Positions 8,201-16,919 of a stretch of DNA of 42,351 nt are shown one piece after another. This DNA is from Prevotella sp. (lineage in GTDB: Bacteria; Bacteroidota; Bacteroidia; Bacteroidales; Bacteroidaceae): positions 1-42,351 of the forward strand of contig JAGAAJ010000144.1 of the NCBI GenBank assembly GCA_017615355.1. Reading direction: 5' to 3'. The notes below the pieces were generated by a model. The model did not search any database, was not told the DNA's origin, and worked only from the letters and a program-made list of their open reading frames with translations. Position 1 is the stretch's first letter. Each line of letters opens with the position of its first letter. The translations under genes and the position numbers were made by a program.

Positions 8201-10172
8201 AATACGAATAGTCAGGATAGCCCTTCACGGTGACAAGGTCGCCGGCGTTCTTCACTGGAATCTTGAACACGGCGCCTGAGCGCACCTGGATGTTAGTGCC
8301 GCTGTTGTTGCGGAATGTAGCGCCGTTGGCCTCGACAATCATCTTCAGGCCGTTTTTCTCCATAGCCTCCACTTCTCCTGCTTCGCTACTGCCGCTGAGA
8401 GCCATCGTAGCATCCATCACGCCCTTGTCAGCATAGCTCCAAGTGCCGGTGATATCCTGTGAAACAGGCTCGTCAGGATCAATCGTGATGCTCTTCACAC
8501 CAATATAGGGAAGATAGCTGCCATAGCTGATAGTGAGCGTGGTTGCCTCACCCTTGTACTTCACAGAGACAATGCTGGTCTTGTCCTGATCCCAGCAAGT
8601 GTGCTTCTGCTCCATCGTGCCAGAGGCAACGACGGCACCAGTAGCATCCTTCACCACGATATCGCCTGAACCATAGTAGCAGTTGCCCAGGTCAATCTGT
8701 ACGGGGCCTTCCACCTTAACGACAGCCTCGGTGTTCACCCAACCGTGGTCGTTCCAGTATTTACCCTTTAAGGAAATATTGGCATTCTCTGCGCCATAGG
8801 CCACCTGCGTCTGGGTGCCATCCTCGGCCACAACCACACCAAACTGCTGAGGAGTCTGGTCAACACGCTGAGCCTCGGTGAGGATATTCACAAGGTCAAT
8901 GCCAAAGTCGCGCCATACCCATTCGCCAACAGGCTCGTCGGTGATAGCAGGCAGAATGATTGACAAGTTGTTCCAGTAGTTGTTGGAAACTTCTTCTATT
9001 ACGATTGTCTCAGCATCGTCGGCAGCCTCATAGGTTGCCGTGTTGCCATCAGCTGCGCCAGCTTCACCGCCAAAGGTAACGGATGAGGCATCGTTGTAGG
9101 TAGCAACAGCTATAGCGGCACCCTTGCAGGAAGGAACAGTCACCTTAGTGCCCTTGTTCACCTGATGCCAGCCACTACCATTGTGAGCGAACTTGCCGCC
9201 AGTAGCATCCACGTCAACCTTCACATCGATGGTCTTACCGTCAATGTTAGCCTGTGTAACCATGATGCCCTTGTTGCCCTCAAACTTGTGTTTCGGATTA
9301 TCGTTGTATCCGTTGAGCACATAGTTCAGAGTGACAGCAGCGGTACGGTCAGCCAGACTTACCTCGTTGTTAGTAAAGACAGCTGTCAGCGTCATGTCGG
9401 CCTCAGGCGTAATCTCAGCGCCTACTGCATAAGTCTTAGCGCCGTCGTTCCAGCCGGTCAGCGTGGCACCTTCCTTATAGAGCGTGTAGTTCTTCGGAGC
9501 CGTAATCTTATTGCCAGCCTCAACTTCAACAGCAGCAGGAGCAACACCAGTACCCTCACCTGCAGCGAAGGTAACATTGTAGACCGTTACCTCTTCAGGC
9601 AAATCGGCGGGGTCAATAGCCTCAACAGCAAAATAGGGGTTATAGTTGGCATTGCTAAAGTGCAGCGTAGTGGCTTCATTGGTGCGATAGTATGTCACAA
9701 CGACGTTGTCGTGATTGCTCGACCACTTGGCACCTATAGTATTGAGCTTGGCCACTTGCTCGCCAGCGGCATTGGTGACAACGATATCGTTGCCAAAGTC
9801 GTGAGTAGCGTACGTGATCTTCACGCAGCCCTCAACGGGAACGCTAGCTGTGAAGTTGCTCCAGCCGTAAGCCGTACCGTGCCAGTTACCCTTCAGCGTG
9901 GCGGCAGCGTTCTCAGCATTGTCGGTCTGACTGATAGTGCCGTCTTCAGCCACGGTGATGTACACATTGCTCCCCGTTGCCAAAGCCTGCAACTGCGTCA
10001 GGTCGGCCTTGATGTCGCGGAAGTGGTCAACATTGGCTACCACATCGCCCGACTCTAAATTAGCAGCATCAGTCTTGCCCCACCTATCAGCGGCCCAAGC
10101 ACTGTTGCCCCAGAATCCTCCAAGCATAACAAAGATGCTCAACAGGGAGAATCTTAGTAATTTGTACTTCAT
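5277..10172 (-). CDS. Giant modular pectinesterase (CE8)
   Basis: Removes methyl esters from homogalacturonan, acting outside the cell. Of 1631 residues, 1-27 are a signal peptide. The catalytic beta-helix is ~1195-1500: GQSMDNTII (1257), YQDTYYS with D1333, GTVDFICGGG with D1356 and FGRTW with R1418 correspond to the two catalytic Asp and the substrate Arg of pectin methylesterases. Upstream lie non-catalytic modules: a beta-sandwich repeated at ~28-190, ~417-567 and, more weakly, ~1068-1195; a second type at ~275-410 and ~572-712; and an InlB-like repeat at ~197-270. An FN3-like stretch (~1510-1590) follows the catalytic part, then the C-terminal signature YNMQGVRV...GLYIINGRKVVIK. It is the last gene of the pectin operon, 52 nt after the PL1 gene. 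At roughly five times a typical catalytic domain it is unusually large. Confidence 0.92.
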   Translation of the reverse strand: MKYKLLRFSLLSIFVMLGGFWGNSAWAADRWGKTDAANLESGDVVANVDHFRDIKADLTQLQALATGSNVYITVAEDGTISQTDNAENAAATLKGNWHGTAYGWSNFTASVPVEGCVKITYATHDFGNDIVVTNAAGEQVAKLNTIGAKWSSNHDNVVVTYYRTNEATTLHFSNANYNPYFAVEAIDPADLPEEVTVYNVTFAAGEGTGVAPAAVEVEAGNKITAPKNYTLYKEGATLTGWNDGAKTYAVGAEITPEADMTLTAVFTNNEVSLADRTAAVTLNYVLNGYNDNPKHKFEGNKGIMVTQANIDGKTIDVKVDVDATGGKFAHNGSGWHQVNKGTKVTVPSCKGAAIAVATYNDASSVTFGGEAGAADGNTATYEAADDAETIVIEEVSNNYWNNLSIILPAITDEPVGEWVWRDFGIDLVNILTEAQRVDQTPQQFGVVVAEDGTQTQVAYGAENANISLKGKYWNDHGWVNTEAVVKVEGPVQIDLGNCYYGSGDIVVKDATGAVVASGTMEQKHTCWDQDKTSIVSVKYKGEATTLTISYGSYLPYIGVKSITIDPDEPVSQDITGTWSYADKGVMDATMALSGSSEAGEVEAMEKNGLKMIVEANGATFRNNSGTNIQVRSGAVFKIPVKNAGDLVTVKGYPDYSYYSIGNSDEIITNTQSNPVTTYTAKRSDAEVGYVAVTSVNDNNYYYSLSVVQYAPKEKITLDNEPATVTFPFDEGTEDQKATFSNADYFLNSKVTHGSNWSILDKQTYMGTTETRLAPVEQHNDNLTDDDAVSFLFTPKPGFAFTPTKVSFKANRFGTDNGLIDVYWQNSDGTTVELDKGVKPERNNSSLVTEKNYDVTGATPGEGTCGLKLFLYHLQDGKQMGLADIVIEGTLSGTEKEVPILASFKVNGTEYAAEDVFGELYEATLELKNSETMVSAENPLTDVTAASGEVGELTYEGTQSQCKVTIPLTAADTQMDYVLNVIYKPFCTLEYVGVDGTTVLKTQTVEKDAAIGEFACDIAEVAATKEGYKARGWFKTSVLGEKFTTADVITGNTKLYAIQTEIEEASTHKKYTFDLTNKFFYAEDHEAFNPAGDGFYWHDAQHGWAFKNGNTVDLLVGPKATVTVTLCQYGSATGIAVKKDGETLATIEGKSDGDGGTAVFNYEGEPGTLTLEMQCGGEMYIHGMKIVNTAEVNFESEGNWYFVKAGDAGSLIDVLDVVNGVNAAKDAERSFIFLPDGTYDLDTTVKTAITGHNISLIGQSMDNTIIVTKPDKSIEGLGKADLLDISGTNLYLQDLTLQNALDYYNAGSAGRAAVIQDAGNRTIGKNVRMLSYQDTYYSSNSSQQAYWEDCDIHGTVDFICGGGDIRFQNTTISLEPRKTDGTGGRTIVAPTTTTQFGYVFDGCTVVDLAKGKGDWNFGRTWQNEPITVYLNTTLDNNAAQTLVSSRWTQKGMNNKDPKLFGEYGTKDAAGNDITPSSNIINSFGGSFETILTADQAAGFAYDKMFTDWDPKTLATQVQAPNDAKLENGTVTWSPTYNNASAYALFKNGVFVGLTQGFSFDIQVGDDDVLTLRAANPCGGLGEPVTVTVVTGIDELATDSQPADNAVYNMQGVRVQKAQKGLYIINGRKVVIK

Positions 10173-10224
10173 ACTGTTTGTTTTTGGTTAATAATATGGT
10201 TAATTAAATTTGTATCGTTGATTG

Positions 10225-11976
10225 TCATTTGGATAGGTATTTCCGTCCCTCACGGATGACGAGGCCACGGTAGTTGGCTGAGACACGCTGGCCCTGCATG
10301 TTGCAGCAAAAGGGAAAAGGGACAGATGACGAAGCCGACGGGAGTACGATAGCATCCTCTATAGGAGCGTTGACAGCCGGCACCAGTTCCCCCTGCTCAT
10401 TATAATAGGCGGGATAATAGTCACTCACAGCCTGTCCCTCAATAGCATCGCTGTTGCAGGCAAGCATGATGGGCTGCACGAGACTGTTGCAATACACCTC
10501 GATATTGGTATACATTTGTTGGCTGTCAATGGTATAGAGCTTGGAGTCGTCCTTCGCGGGATCAAGGCCATTAGCCTGTTCCCATGCGTCAGGCATACCG
10601 TCTTTGTCAGTATCGAAGTCAGCTGGACGGCTCCCAGTGCCGAAGTTGGCCTCGGTGTAGCCGTTGACGTCGCTCACCTTGTCAATGCGTCCCCACTGAT
10701 TGGTAACAGAGCCCTTGTAGGTGCAGGTACCGTTCAAGGTCTCTGTGGCATAACGCTCATCCACGTCATCACGGCAGAGTGAAGCACCTGCGTAGGCAGT
10801 AACCAGCTGATAAGCCTTAGCAGCAGTATGCGTGGTGATGTCACCCATGGGGCCTGCCTCGTCAAGCTTCATACAGATGTAGTCAGTGCCGTTCACAGTG
10901 AGATACTCCTCGTTGGCGCCATTGTAGTGATTGGGGTCTTTCGAGTATCGCTTGCCGTTACGCTCGATGGTGCCATCGTCATAGCGGAAGGTCTCCCAAC
11001 CGGCAGCTTTTCCATCAATAGTATTGCCATCAACGTAGTAACGGCTAGTCATGCCCCAGAAAGTCTGGTCGTTGCCAGCATTGCCATCAGCAGCCACAGT
11101 AACCTGTGTCAGACGGTCGATAGTAGCACCGGGACCGCTCTTGTAATAGTTACCCACCATATTGATCTTACCGCCACCTGGGCCACCATAACAGCCATTG
11201 GTGTTATAGATGACACAGTTGCGGAAGTCTACGTTTTCGGCCTGCAGGGTGTTCTCCCAGTTATACTCGCTGAAGAGCAGATTCTTTTTATAGTCCGCCC
11301 AGTTATAGCGGGCGCCGTTGAAACGAGGCGAGCGATTGGCCACGTGCAGGATGAGATTATGGTGGAAGGAGGCGAGCTTGCCACCCCAGATGCCACCATA
11401 ACCATGAGCACCTTTCCCATGACCTGCATTGCAGAGACTTTCGCCAATAGTGCACCACTGCATGGTGAAGTTATTATTGTCGTAGAACGAGGCCACCTCA
11501 TCAATGCTCCACGAGAGCGAGCAGTGGTCGAGCATCATCCCCGTATAGTGGCGTGCCGTGCTGGCATCAGCTCCGTCGTTGACGTCCTTCTCCTGTCCGC
11601 GGCGTATGCGGATGTAACGCATTACAATATTGTTGCCATTGGGATTGACGGAATAGTAGCGCAAGGTGATGCCTGGTGCCGGGGCTGTCTGTCCCATAAT
11701 GGTGGTGTTGGCACCAATATTCACATTACTCTTCAAGGCGATGACACCGCCCACGTCGAAGACGACGATTTTCTTAGTTGAGCCTTGAACGGCAGAACGG
11801 AACGAGCCAGTGCCTGAATCATTGAGATTGGTGACGTGGCGCACCACGCCCTCACGACCGCCAGTGACGTAACGTCCGTGGCCTTCAGCTCCAGGAAAGG
11901 CTGGGGTCTGCGCAGCTATACTGCCGAAGGATAAATAAAAAATGAGTGACAATAAACTCAATAGAAAGCGTTTCAT
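10225..11976 (-). CDS. Secreted pectate lyase, PL1-like
   Basis: Cleaves de-esterified homogalacturonan by beta-elimination, giving unsaturated oligogalacturonides, outside the cell with calcium. Of 583 residues, 1-22 are a signal peptide (SIAAQ). The mature protein starts FPGAEGHGRYVTGGREG, typical of Bacteroidota PL1 pectate lyases. The beta-helix carries a vWiDH-like motif (MMLDHCSLSWSIDE, 147-160), HHNLILHVANRSPRFNGAR (205-223, with the Arg-containing RxPxxR-type catalytic motif) and GGIWGGK. Residues ~453-466 (DFDTDKDGMPDAWE) form a thrombospondin-3-like calcium motif. The protein ends in the shared C-terminal signature NMQGQRV...GLVIREGRKYLSK. It is the middle gene of the operon: 33 nt after the GH28-GH105 fusion and 52 nt before the CE8 gene. 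The subfamily is inferred only. Confidence 0.9.
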   Translation of the reverse strand: MKRFLLSLLSLIFYLSFGSIAAQTPAFPGAEGHGRYVTGGREGVVRHVTNLNDSGTGSFRSAVQGSTKKIVVFDVGGVIALKSNVNIGANTTIMGQTAPAPGITLRYYSVNPNGNNIVMRYIRIRRGQEKDVNDGADASTARHYTGMMLDHCSLSWSIDEVASFYDNNNFTMQWCTIGESLCNAGHGKGAHGYGGIWGGKLASFHHNLILHVANRSPRFNGARYNWADYKKNLLFSEYNWENTLQAENVDFRNCVIYNTNGCYGGPGGGKINMVGNYYKSGPGATIDRLTQVTVAADGNAGNDQTFWGMTSRYYVDGNTIDGKAAGWETFRYDDGTIERNGKRYSKDPNHYNGANEEYLTVNGTDYICMKLDEAGPMGDITTHTAAKAYQLVTAYAGASLCRDDVDERYATETLNGTCTYKGSVTNQWGRIDKVSDVNGYTEANFGTGSRPADFDTDKDGMPDAWEQANGLDPAKDDSKLYTIDSQQMYTNIEVYCNSLVQPIMLACNSDAIEGQAVSDYYPAYYNEQGELVPAVNAPIEDAIVLPSASSSVPFPFCCNMQGQRVSANYRGLVIREGRKYLSK

Positions 11977-12009
11977 TTGTTTGGGTGATTTGTTAGATAG
12001 TTTGTTTTT

Positions 12010-15000
12010 TTATTGCATTCGTTGAAGGCCCTCCCATCGCACGTTCCATGTGCCATCCTGAGGAAAGCCTAGGTTATAGGGATTCGTGCAACCGTCCCAG
12101 CCAGCGCACATCATAGCCACAGCGGTGAGCAGAGCACCGTTGCCTGGGAGATAAATGCGCAAACGGTCGGAGGTTTGGAAGTTGTGTCCGTTCTTCAGAT
12201 AGGTATTTTTCTGCGTGTCGATGAGCAGAGCCTTGAGAGCCGTCTCCGGCTGATTCAGACGAGCGGCAGCCATCGCCGTCATACCGTAATCCCAACCCCA
12301 CGTGGTGGTCCAATTCCAGTTCTGCATCACCCAGTCGAGGGTCTTATTTGTTGCGATGCTATCGCAACTTACAGAACTGGCGGGCAGCACACCAAAGGGG
12401 CCGAGGACGGCAGGATGGTCGTTGCGGCATTTATCCTCAAAGGTCTCCGTCGAGACAACAGGAGCAGCACCAGCAGCTACGGCATCGAAAGGGTCAAAAC
12501 TCTTCAGGTTGTCAGTCTTGCCTATTGGCAGACCTGCAATATAAATACCATCCTTGTTCATTGGAAGGGGTGACATATTCTTGATGATGTTGTCCCACTC
12601 GGTGTTACGCGGTTTGCCCTGACGCTCGCGCCACTGATTGGCTACGCTGAGACCGTACTGCCAATAGGCCAGTTCAAAGGGATGGTTATACGAGAAGTCT
12701 TTCGACATCGATTCCTGCATAGCAGTCTCACCCTGTAGGAAATAGCGCTTTGCTTTATTGTCGTAGCTTACAAAGTCGGCCATAAAGGCGGCGGTCTCTT
12801 CAACCTGCTCACCGTATTTCTTGAGAGTGGCAGTTGTTGGGGTAGCACGATACAACTCCTCCGCCATATATATATAATGTGGCTGCTGCCAGATGAGGAA
12901 CGAGCCCGTGTTTGATGGCGCCTCTCCAGCCCACGGATCAGTCATCTTCATCCAACGCACACCCTTAAAGCCCTGTCGCTGGGCAATCTGTCGAGCTACG
13001 GGATAGGCTGTGGTGTTATACCAATCCATTACCGTGGCAACGGTCTGCGGACGTCCCCAAAGGGCGAAGTCAACCATGTGCCACCAAGTCATCTCCAAAT
13101 GAGGACGGCCGAACCACGAATTATACGTCAACCCAGTCTCCTGAGGCGGCAGGGCGTTGGCGCAGTTGATTTGCGTAAGGTATTGCGAGAGGATAACACG
13201 CCGTTCAAGCTCCTTGGCCCTTGGGTCGGTGCACTGGCTGAAGTCCACAATACCGCCAGCATTCCACCAACGGTTCCAAGCCTTGATGACTGTCTTCAGC
13301 TCCTGACTGAAGACAAGCTGACGACTATTGGCAATTGGCTGCTGACTGTATTCCGCCTCAAACTCAAGTAAATCGGCTGAGGTGGACAATTCGAAATAAT
13401 GACGGTCGCACTCCTCCAGCTTGGCTTCTCCCTGCCAGCTGAGAGCAAGGTAATAGCGGGTAGAATCGATAACATGCTCAATGAGAGTATGATTGGCATT
13501 GCTGGAAATGATGCGGGATGAGTGGCGTTCGGGCTTCGTCCAGTCAGCAGCATCATCAGCGTGCTTGCCAGTGGGGTACGGGAAGCGAATGGAGACGTTA
13601 ACACGGCCATCCTTCAGCAGTGGCGATTTGATACGGTAGACAACGGCATCTTTTTCCTGTAAAGCAGCGGTGATGACATCAACGGGCTGACCATCAGCCT
13701 TAAATGATGATTCGATGACGCCATCATAGAGTTTCAGTTCTTGGTGAATATCGGTCAACGCTGAGAGCTGAACGGGAAGAGAAAGCCCGATCACACCCAT
13801 GTTCAGCCGGTGTGGGTTCACACGAAAATACTCGGTGGCGGCGACATTGCGGGCGGCCCCCCCCTTCGAGGCTTTGTACTCAACTGCATAGACCTCAGGG
13901 TGGCCATGGCCCAAGTCCATCGCTTTATAGGAGTCCTCGGGCGTGAGGCCATCGGTGTTTTCGAACTTATGCCACGCCCAGTCGGACATGGCTGTCAGGG
14001 GAACACCACCCCTATATTCAAAAGGGAACGACTGCAGGCCAGTGACATCAACCGTTGTAGCGAAATGGCCATTGCCCACGGTGAGCGAGGCTAACGGGTC
14101 AACCTCGGTGATGACAGGATTATTACGGCTGACCACAGCCTTACGGTCGATGGGCTGCATAACGTTGTCGGTGTCATAACCCATCATCTCCATCTCAAGC
14201 GAGGCCCAGATAAACGGGCCAAGGCCCTTGGCGTCGTTGTCACGAATGGGTTCACTCAGGTAATAGGCATATCCGCCGTCGCGCCGTTTGTTTTCCTTCA
14301 CGCTGCCTTTCGGGTTCACCTGCTTCATGGCGGCGATGACCTCGTCGGTGGCGGCAGGACCAAGACCGGCCACGCTACAGCAGTTGGTGAGCGAGATGGT
14401 CTTGTCGTCGTTTACGCGGATGAAGTTGTTGATGATGCCGCGATAGGCCTTGATGCCTGCATCCCTGTACTTTGTGCCGACGTAGCCCTTGCGGTAGGCC
14501 TTCAGCAGCACGTAAGTAAACATGGCCGAACAGGTACTCTCCAGATAGTTGCCCTCTCGTCCCGGCGAGTCCATCACCTGATACCACACGCCGCTCTTCT
14601 TGTCTTGCCACTTAATGACAGCGTCGAGGTCTTTCTTCAGCAGATCGATGACCTCTACGCGACGAGCGTAGTACTCGGGCAGGGCGTCAAGAACCTCGAT
14701 GAGTGCCATCGTGTACCACCCCTGTGCCCTACCCCAGCAATGCTGCGAGAGGCCTGTGATACTGTCGCTCCAGAAAGCTTTGCGTGTCTCGTCATAAGCG
14801 TGGCGGTTGAGGCCTGTGGTGGAATCAAGGGTACGCTCATAGGTAGAGACAAGCTGATTGACGGCGTCCTCATAAATCTTAATGACATCCCCACGTTTCT
14901 GTTCTTTATTGGAAGCTACGACAGACGCTGTCAGGCACCGGAAGGGCAATCCCATGAAGATGCCGTCGAGCCACACCTGATAGGCGTAGATGGCCTTGTG

Positions 15001-16803
15001 CCAATATACCTTGTCTGCCTTGGTGCGCGGCTGGTCCTGCAACTGCTTCATCATGGTCTTCATGGCCTTCAGGTTCTTCTCCTCGGGCCACTGCTGATAC
15101 ATGCGGGTGACGAAATGGCCTGTACGAATGTTGTCGAGGTTGTAGTCGAGGATATTGTAGCCACGAATGTCGCCCCGGGCGTTGATCATTGTGTCAGTAT
15201 AGAGCTGACAGTAATTACGGATGTCCTCGCCACCATATTTAAGATAGGTGTCGAGCATACCCTCCAGCTCGATACCCATGACATAGCTCCACTTGGGCTT
15301 CGTCGAGAAATCAAGGAGGTACGAACTCGGCGTTCTTTTCATCTCCGAATAAGTCATCCATTCGGAGTAGTGCTTATAGGGCTTTTCATTGAGGACGAGA
15401 CCTCCATTGACATAGAGTTTGTCAAAGCGTACATCGCGTACCTTTCCGCTCTGGAAATTGCCCTGCTGCACACCGTTAAAACGGCAGTTGCGCACGTCGA
15501 TGTCATAGACGAAGGTATCGTCGTCAAGGCCGATGATCTGCACACCGTATTTTGACTTCTCGCAGGTGACGTTCTCCATCAGCACATTGCGCACGGTAGG
15601 GAAATTGCCGCGACAACATATCTCATTGTGGTCATAGTCGAGGTTGATCTTCAGCACACTCTCGCCGCACTGTCCCACCTTGATGTCCTTCACATAGATG
15701 TTCTCGATGATACCTCCTCGGCATGAGTTGGTCTTGATACGCAGCACACGGTCGAGGTTAGGCGAGTCCATCACACAGTCGTGGGCAAAGATATTCTTCG
15801 CGCCGCCGCTGATCTCACTGCCGATGACCACGCCACCATGTCCGTTCTTCATCTCACAGTTGCGAATGATGATGTTCTGCGAAGGCATAGCGTGTTCACG
15901 ACCATCACGGTTGCGTCCGCTCTTGATGGCGATGCAGTCGTCACCAGTATTGAAGAAACAGTCTTCGATGAGCACGCGGTCACAGCTTTCAGGATCGCAG
16001 CCGTCGCCGTTAGGACCTGCATTATTAATATGTACGCGACGCACAGTAACATCGGTCGAGCGTGCAGGATGAATGACCCAGAATGGCGAGTCTAGCAATG
16101 TAACATCTTCAATTAACACGCGCTGGCACTGGTAGAAGTTGACGAGCTGCGGCCTCAGGCCATCCTCAGGACCAAAGCTACGCTCCTTGGTGGGCATACC
16201 CTGTTCGTCGCGCATAGGTACGCCGTCCTCGCCACAGCGAAGCAGACGTGGACGAGCCTCCCTACTCTGCGAAATGCCCCCCTCTTTCCAACCGTAATGT
16301 GCTACGCCTACCCAAGGCCACCATGTCTCGTTGGAACCACCACCGTCGATGGTTCCCTTACCGGTGATGGCAATGTCAGTCTGACCATTGGCATAAATGC
16401 AAGGCGAGAGGTTGAAGCAATCGAGACCTTCCCATGTGGTCTCCACGATGGGATAGAGCTCCGGCTCAAAGGCGAAGAGTAGCGTGGCGCCCTCCTCAAT
16501 ATGCAAGTCGACATGACTCTTCAGGTGGATGGCACCTGTGAGAAAGCGTCCAGCAGGCACGACGACGCGGCCGCCGCCCTTCTTCGAACACATGTCGAGA
16601 GCTTTCTGTATAGCTTTCTGGTTGTCGGCTGCCGAGGCATCAGGCCTAGCGCCAAACTTCGTGATGAGATAGTCCTTGCCGCTGATCTGAGGTGTCTGAA
16701 TGCTCTGTTCTATCTGTTGGTATACAGCAGCATCCCACTCGTTGGCCTGTAGAGGAATATAGGCCAGCAAGGTTAGCAGCAGCAATGATAGGAATTTTTT
16801 CAT
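12010..16803 (-). CDS. Three-enzyme fusion: GH28 polygalacturonase, GH105 unsaturated uronyl hydrolase, six-hairpin domain
   Basis: A 1597-residue secreted protein (signal peptide 1-20). Residues ~40-470 are GH28: NGDG with D267, GDDC with D288/D289, H322 in GHGG and R355-I-K357 are the polygalacturonase catalytic set. Residues ~505-880 are a GH105 (alpha/alpha)6 barrel: HAYDE (D671 is the likely general acid/base), WGRAQGWYTMALIEVLD (690-706) and CCSVAGLGPA. GH105 removes the unsaturated uronyl unit that lyases leave. Residues ~890-1597 begin with LTVGNGHFATTVDVTGLQSFP and contain HLEMTWWHMVDFALWGRP, resembling six-hairpin glycosidases of the GH65/GH95 kind; the family is not assigned. It is the first gene of the pectin operon, after a good promoter. 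GH28-GH105 fusions occur, but adding a third glycosidase-like domain is notable. A C8 run lies in the third domain. Confidence 0.9.
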   Translation of the reverse strand: MKKFLSLLLLTLLAYIPLQANEWDAAVYQQIEQSIQTPQISGKDYLITKFGARPDASAADNQKAIQKALDMCSKKGGGRVVVPAGRFLTGAIHLKSHVDLHIEEGATLLFAFEPELYPIVETTWEGLDCFNLSPCIYANGQTDIAITGKGTIDGGGSNETWWPWVGVAHYGWKEGGISQSREARPRLLRCGEDGVPMRDEQGMPTKERSFGPEDGLRPQLVNFYQCQRVLIEDVTLLDSPFWVIHPARSTDVTVRRVHINNAGPNGDGCDPESCDRVLIEDCFFNTGDDCIAIKSGRNRDGREHAMPSQNIIIRNCEMKNGHGGVVIGSEISGGAKNIFAHDCVMDSPNLDRVLRIKTNSCRGGIIENIYVKDIKVGQCGESVLKINLDYDHNEICCRGNFPTVRNVLMENVTCEKSKYGVQIIGLDDDTFVYDIDVRNCRFNGVQQGNFQSGKVRDVRFDKLYVNGGLVLNEKPYKHYSEWMTYSEMKRTPSSYLLDFSTKPKWSYVMGIELEGMLDTYLKYGGEDIRNYCQLYTDTMINARGDIRGYNILDYNLDNIRTGHFVTRMYQQWPEEKNLKAMKTMMKQLQDQPRTKADKVYWHKAIYAYQVWLDGIFMGLPFRCLTASVVASNKEQKRGDVIKIYEDAVNQLVSTYERTLDSTTGLNRHAYDETRKAFWSDSITGLSQHCWGRAQGWYTMALIEVLDALPEYYARRVEVIDLLKKDLDAVIKWQDKKSGVWYQVMDSPGREGNYLESTCSAMFTYVLLKAYRKGYVGTKYRDAGIKAYRGIINNFIRVNDDKTISLTNCCSVAGLGPAATDEVIAAMKQVNPKGSVKENKRRDGGYAYYLSEPIRDNDAKGLGPFIWASLEMEMMGYDTDNVMQPIDRKAVVSRNNPVITEVDPLASLTVGNGHFATTVDVTGLQSFPFEYRGGVPLTAMSDWAWHKFENTDGLTPEDSYKAMDLGHGHPEVYAVEYKASKGGAARNVAATEYFRVNPHRLNMGVIGLSLPVQLSALTDIHQELKLYDGVIESSFKADGQPVDVITAALQEKDAVVYRIKSPLLKDGRVNVSIRFPYPTGKHADDAADWTKPERHSSRIISSNANHTLIEHVIDSTRYYLALSWQGEAKLEECDRHYFELSTSADLLEFEAEYSQQPIANSRQLVFSQELKTVIKAWNRWWNAGGIVDFSQCTDPRAKELERRVILSQYLTQINCANALPPQETGLTYNSWFGRPHLEMTWWHMVDFALWGRPQTVATVMDWYNTTAYPVARQIAQRQGFKGVRWMKMTDPWAGEAPSNTGSFLIWQQPHYIYMAEELYRATPTTATLKKYGEQVEETAAFMADFVSYDNKAKRYFLQGETAMQESMSKDFSYNHPFELAYWQYGLSVANQWRERQGKPRNTEWDNIIKNMSPLPMNKDGIYIAGLPIGKTDNLKSFDPFDAVAAGAAPVVSTETFEDKCRNDHPAVLGPFGVLPASSVSCDSIATNKTLDWVMQNWNWTTTWGWDYGMTAMAAARLNQPETALKALLIDTQKNTYLKNGHNFQTSDRLRIYLPGNGALLTAVAMMCAGWDGCTNPYNLGFPQDGTWNVRWEGLQRMQ
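13323..13350 (-). repeat. Possible degenerate 7-nt array in the fusion gene
   Basis: gactatt, ggcaatt, ggctgct, gactgta step by 7 nt and encode part of SQQPIANSRQL in the third domain. The units are much less alike than in the other arrays, so this may be chance. Confidence 0.35.
13857..13864. repeat. C8 homopolymer in the third domain of the fusion gene
   Basis: Eight consecutive C on the plus strand (G on the coding strand), encoding part of SKGGAARN. The frame is intact on both sides. Runs this long can slip. Confidence 0.85.
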
Positions 16804-16834
16804 GTAGTTGTTAGTGATTGTGGGTAATAGGTTG

Positions 16835-16865
16835 CAAAGTTACAAAAAACAATCCTAACAACAAA
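16835..16865 (-). promoter_or_regulatory. Promoter of the pectin operon
   Basis: Read on the minus strand: TTTG (16862-16865), exactly 19 nt, then TAACTTTG (16835-16842), a perfect match to the Bacteroidota TTTG-N19-TAnnTTTG consensus, about 31 nt before ATG 16803. This is the best promoter in the window. Confidence 0.8.
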
Positions 16866-16919
16866 ATTTATATGGGAGAAAAAACAGATGCCTTACGGAA
16901 ACGATTACGAAGAAAAATA

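Noticed and set aside
13800-13900. Frameshift at the C8 tract
   Set aside because: The reading frame and domain similarity continue on both sides, so the present length is in frame.
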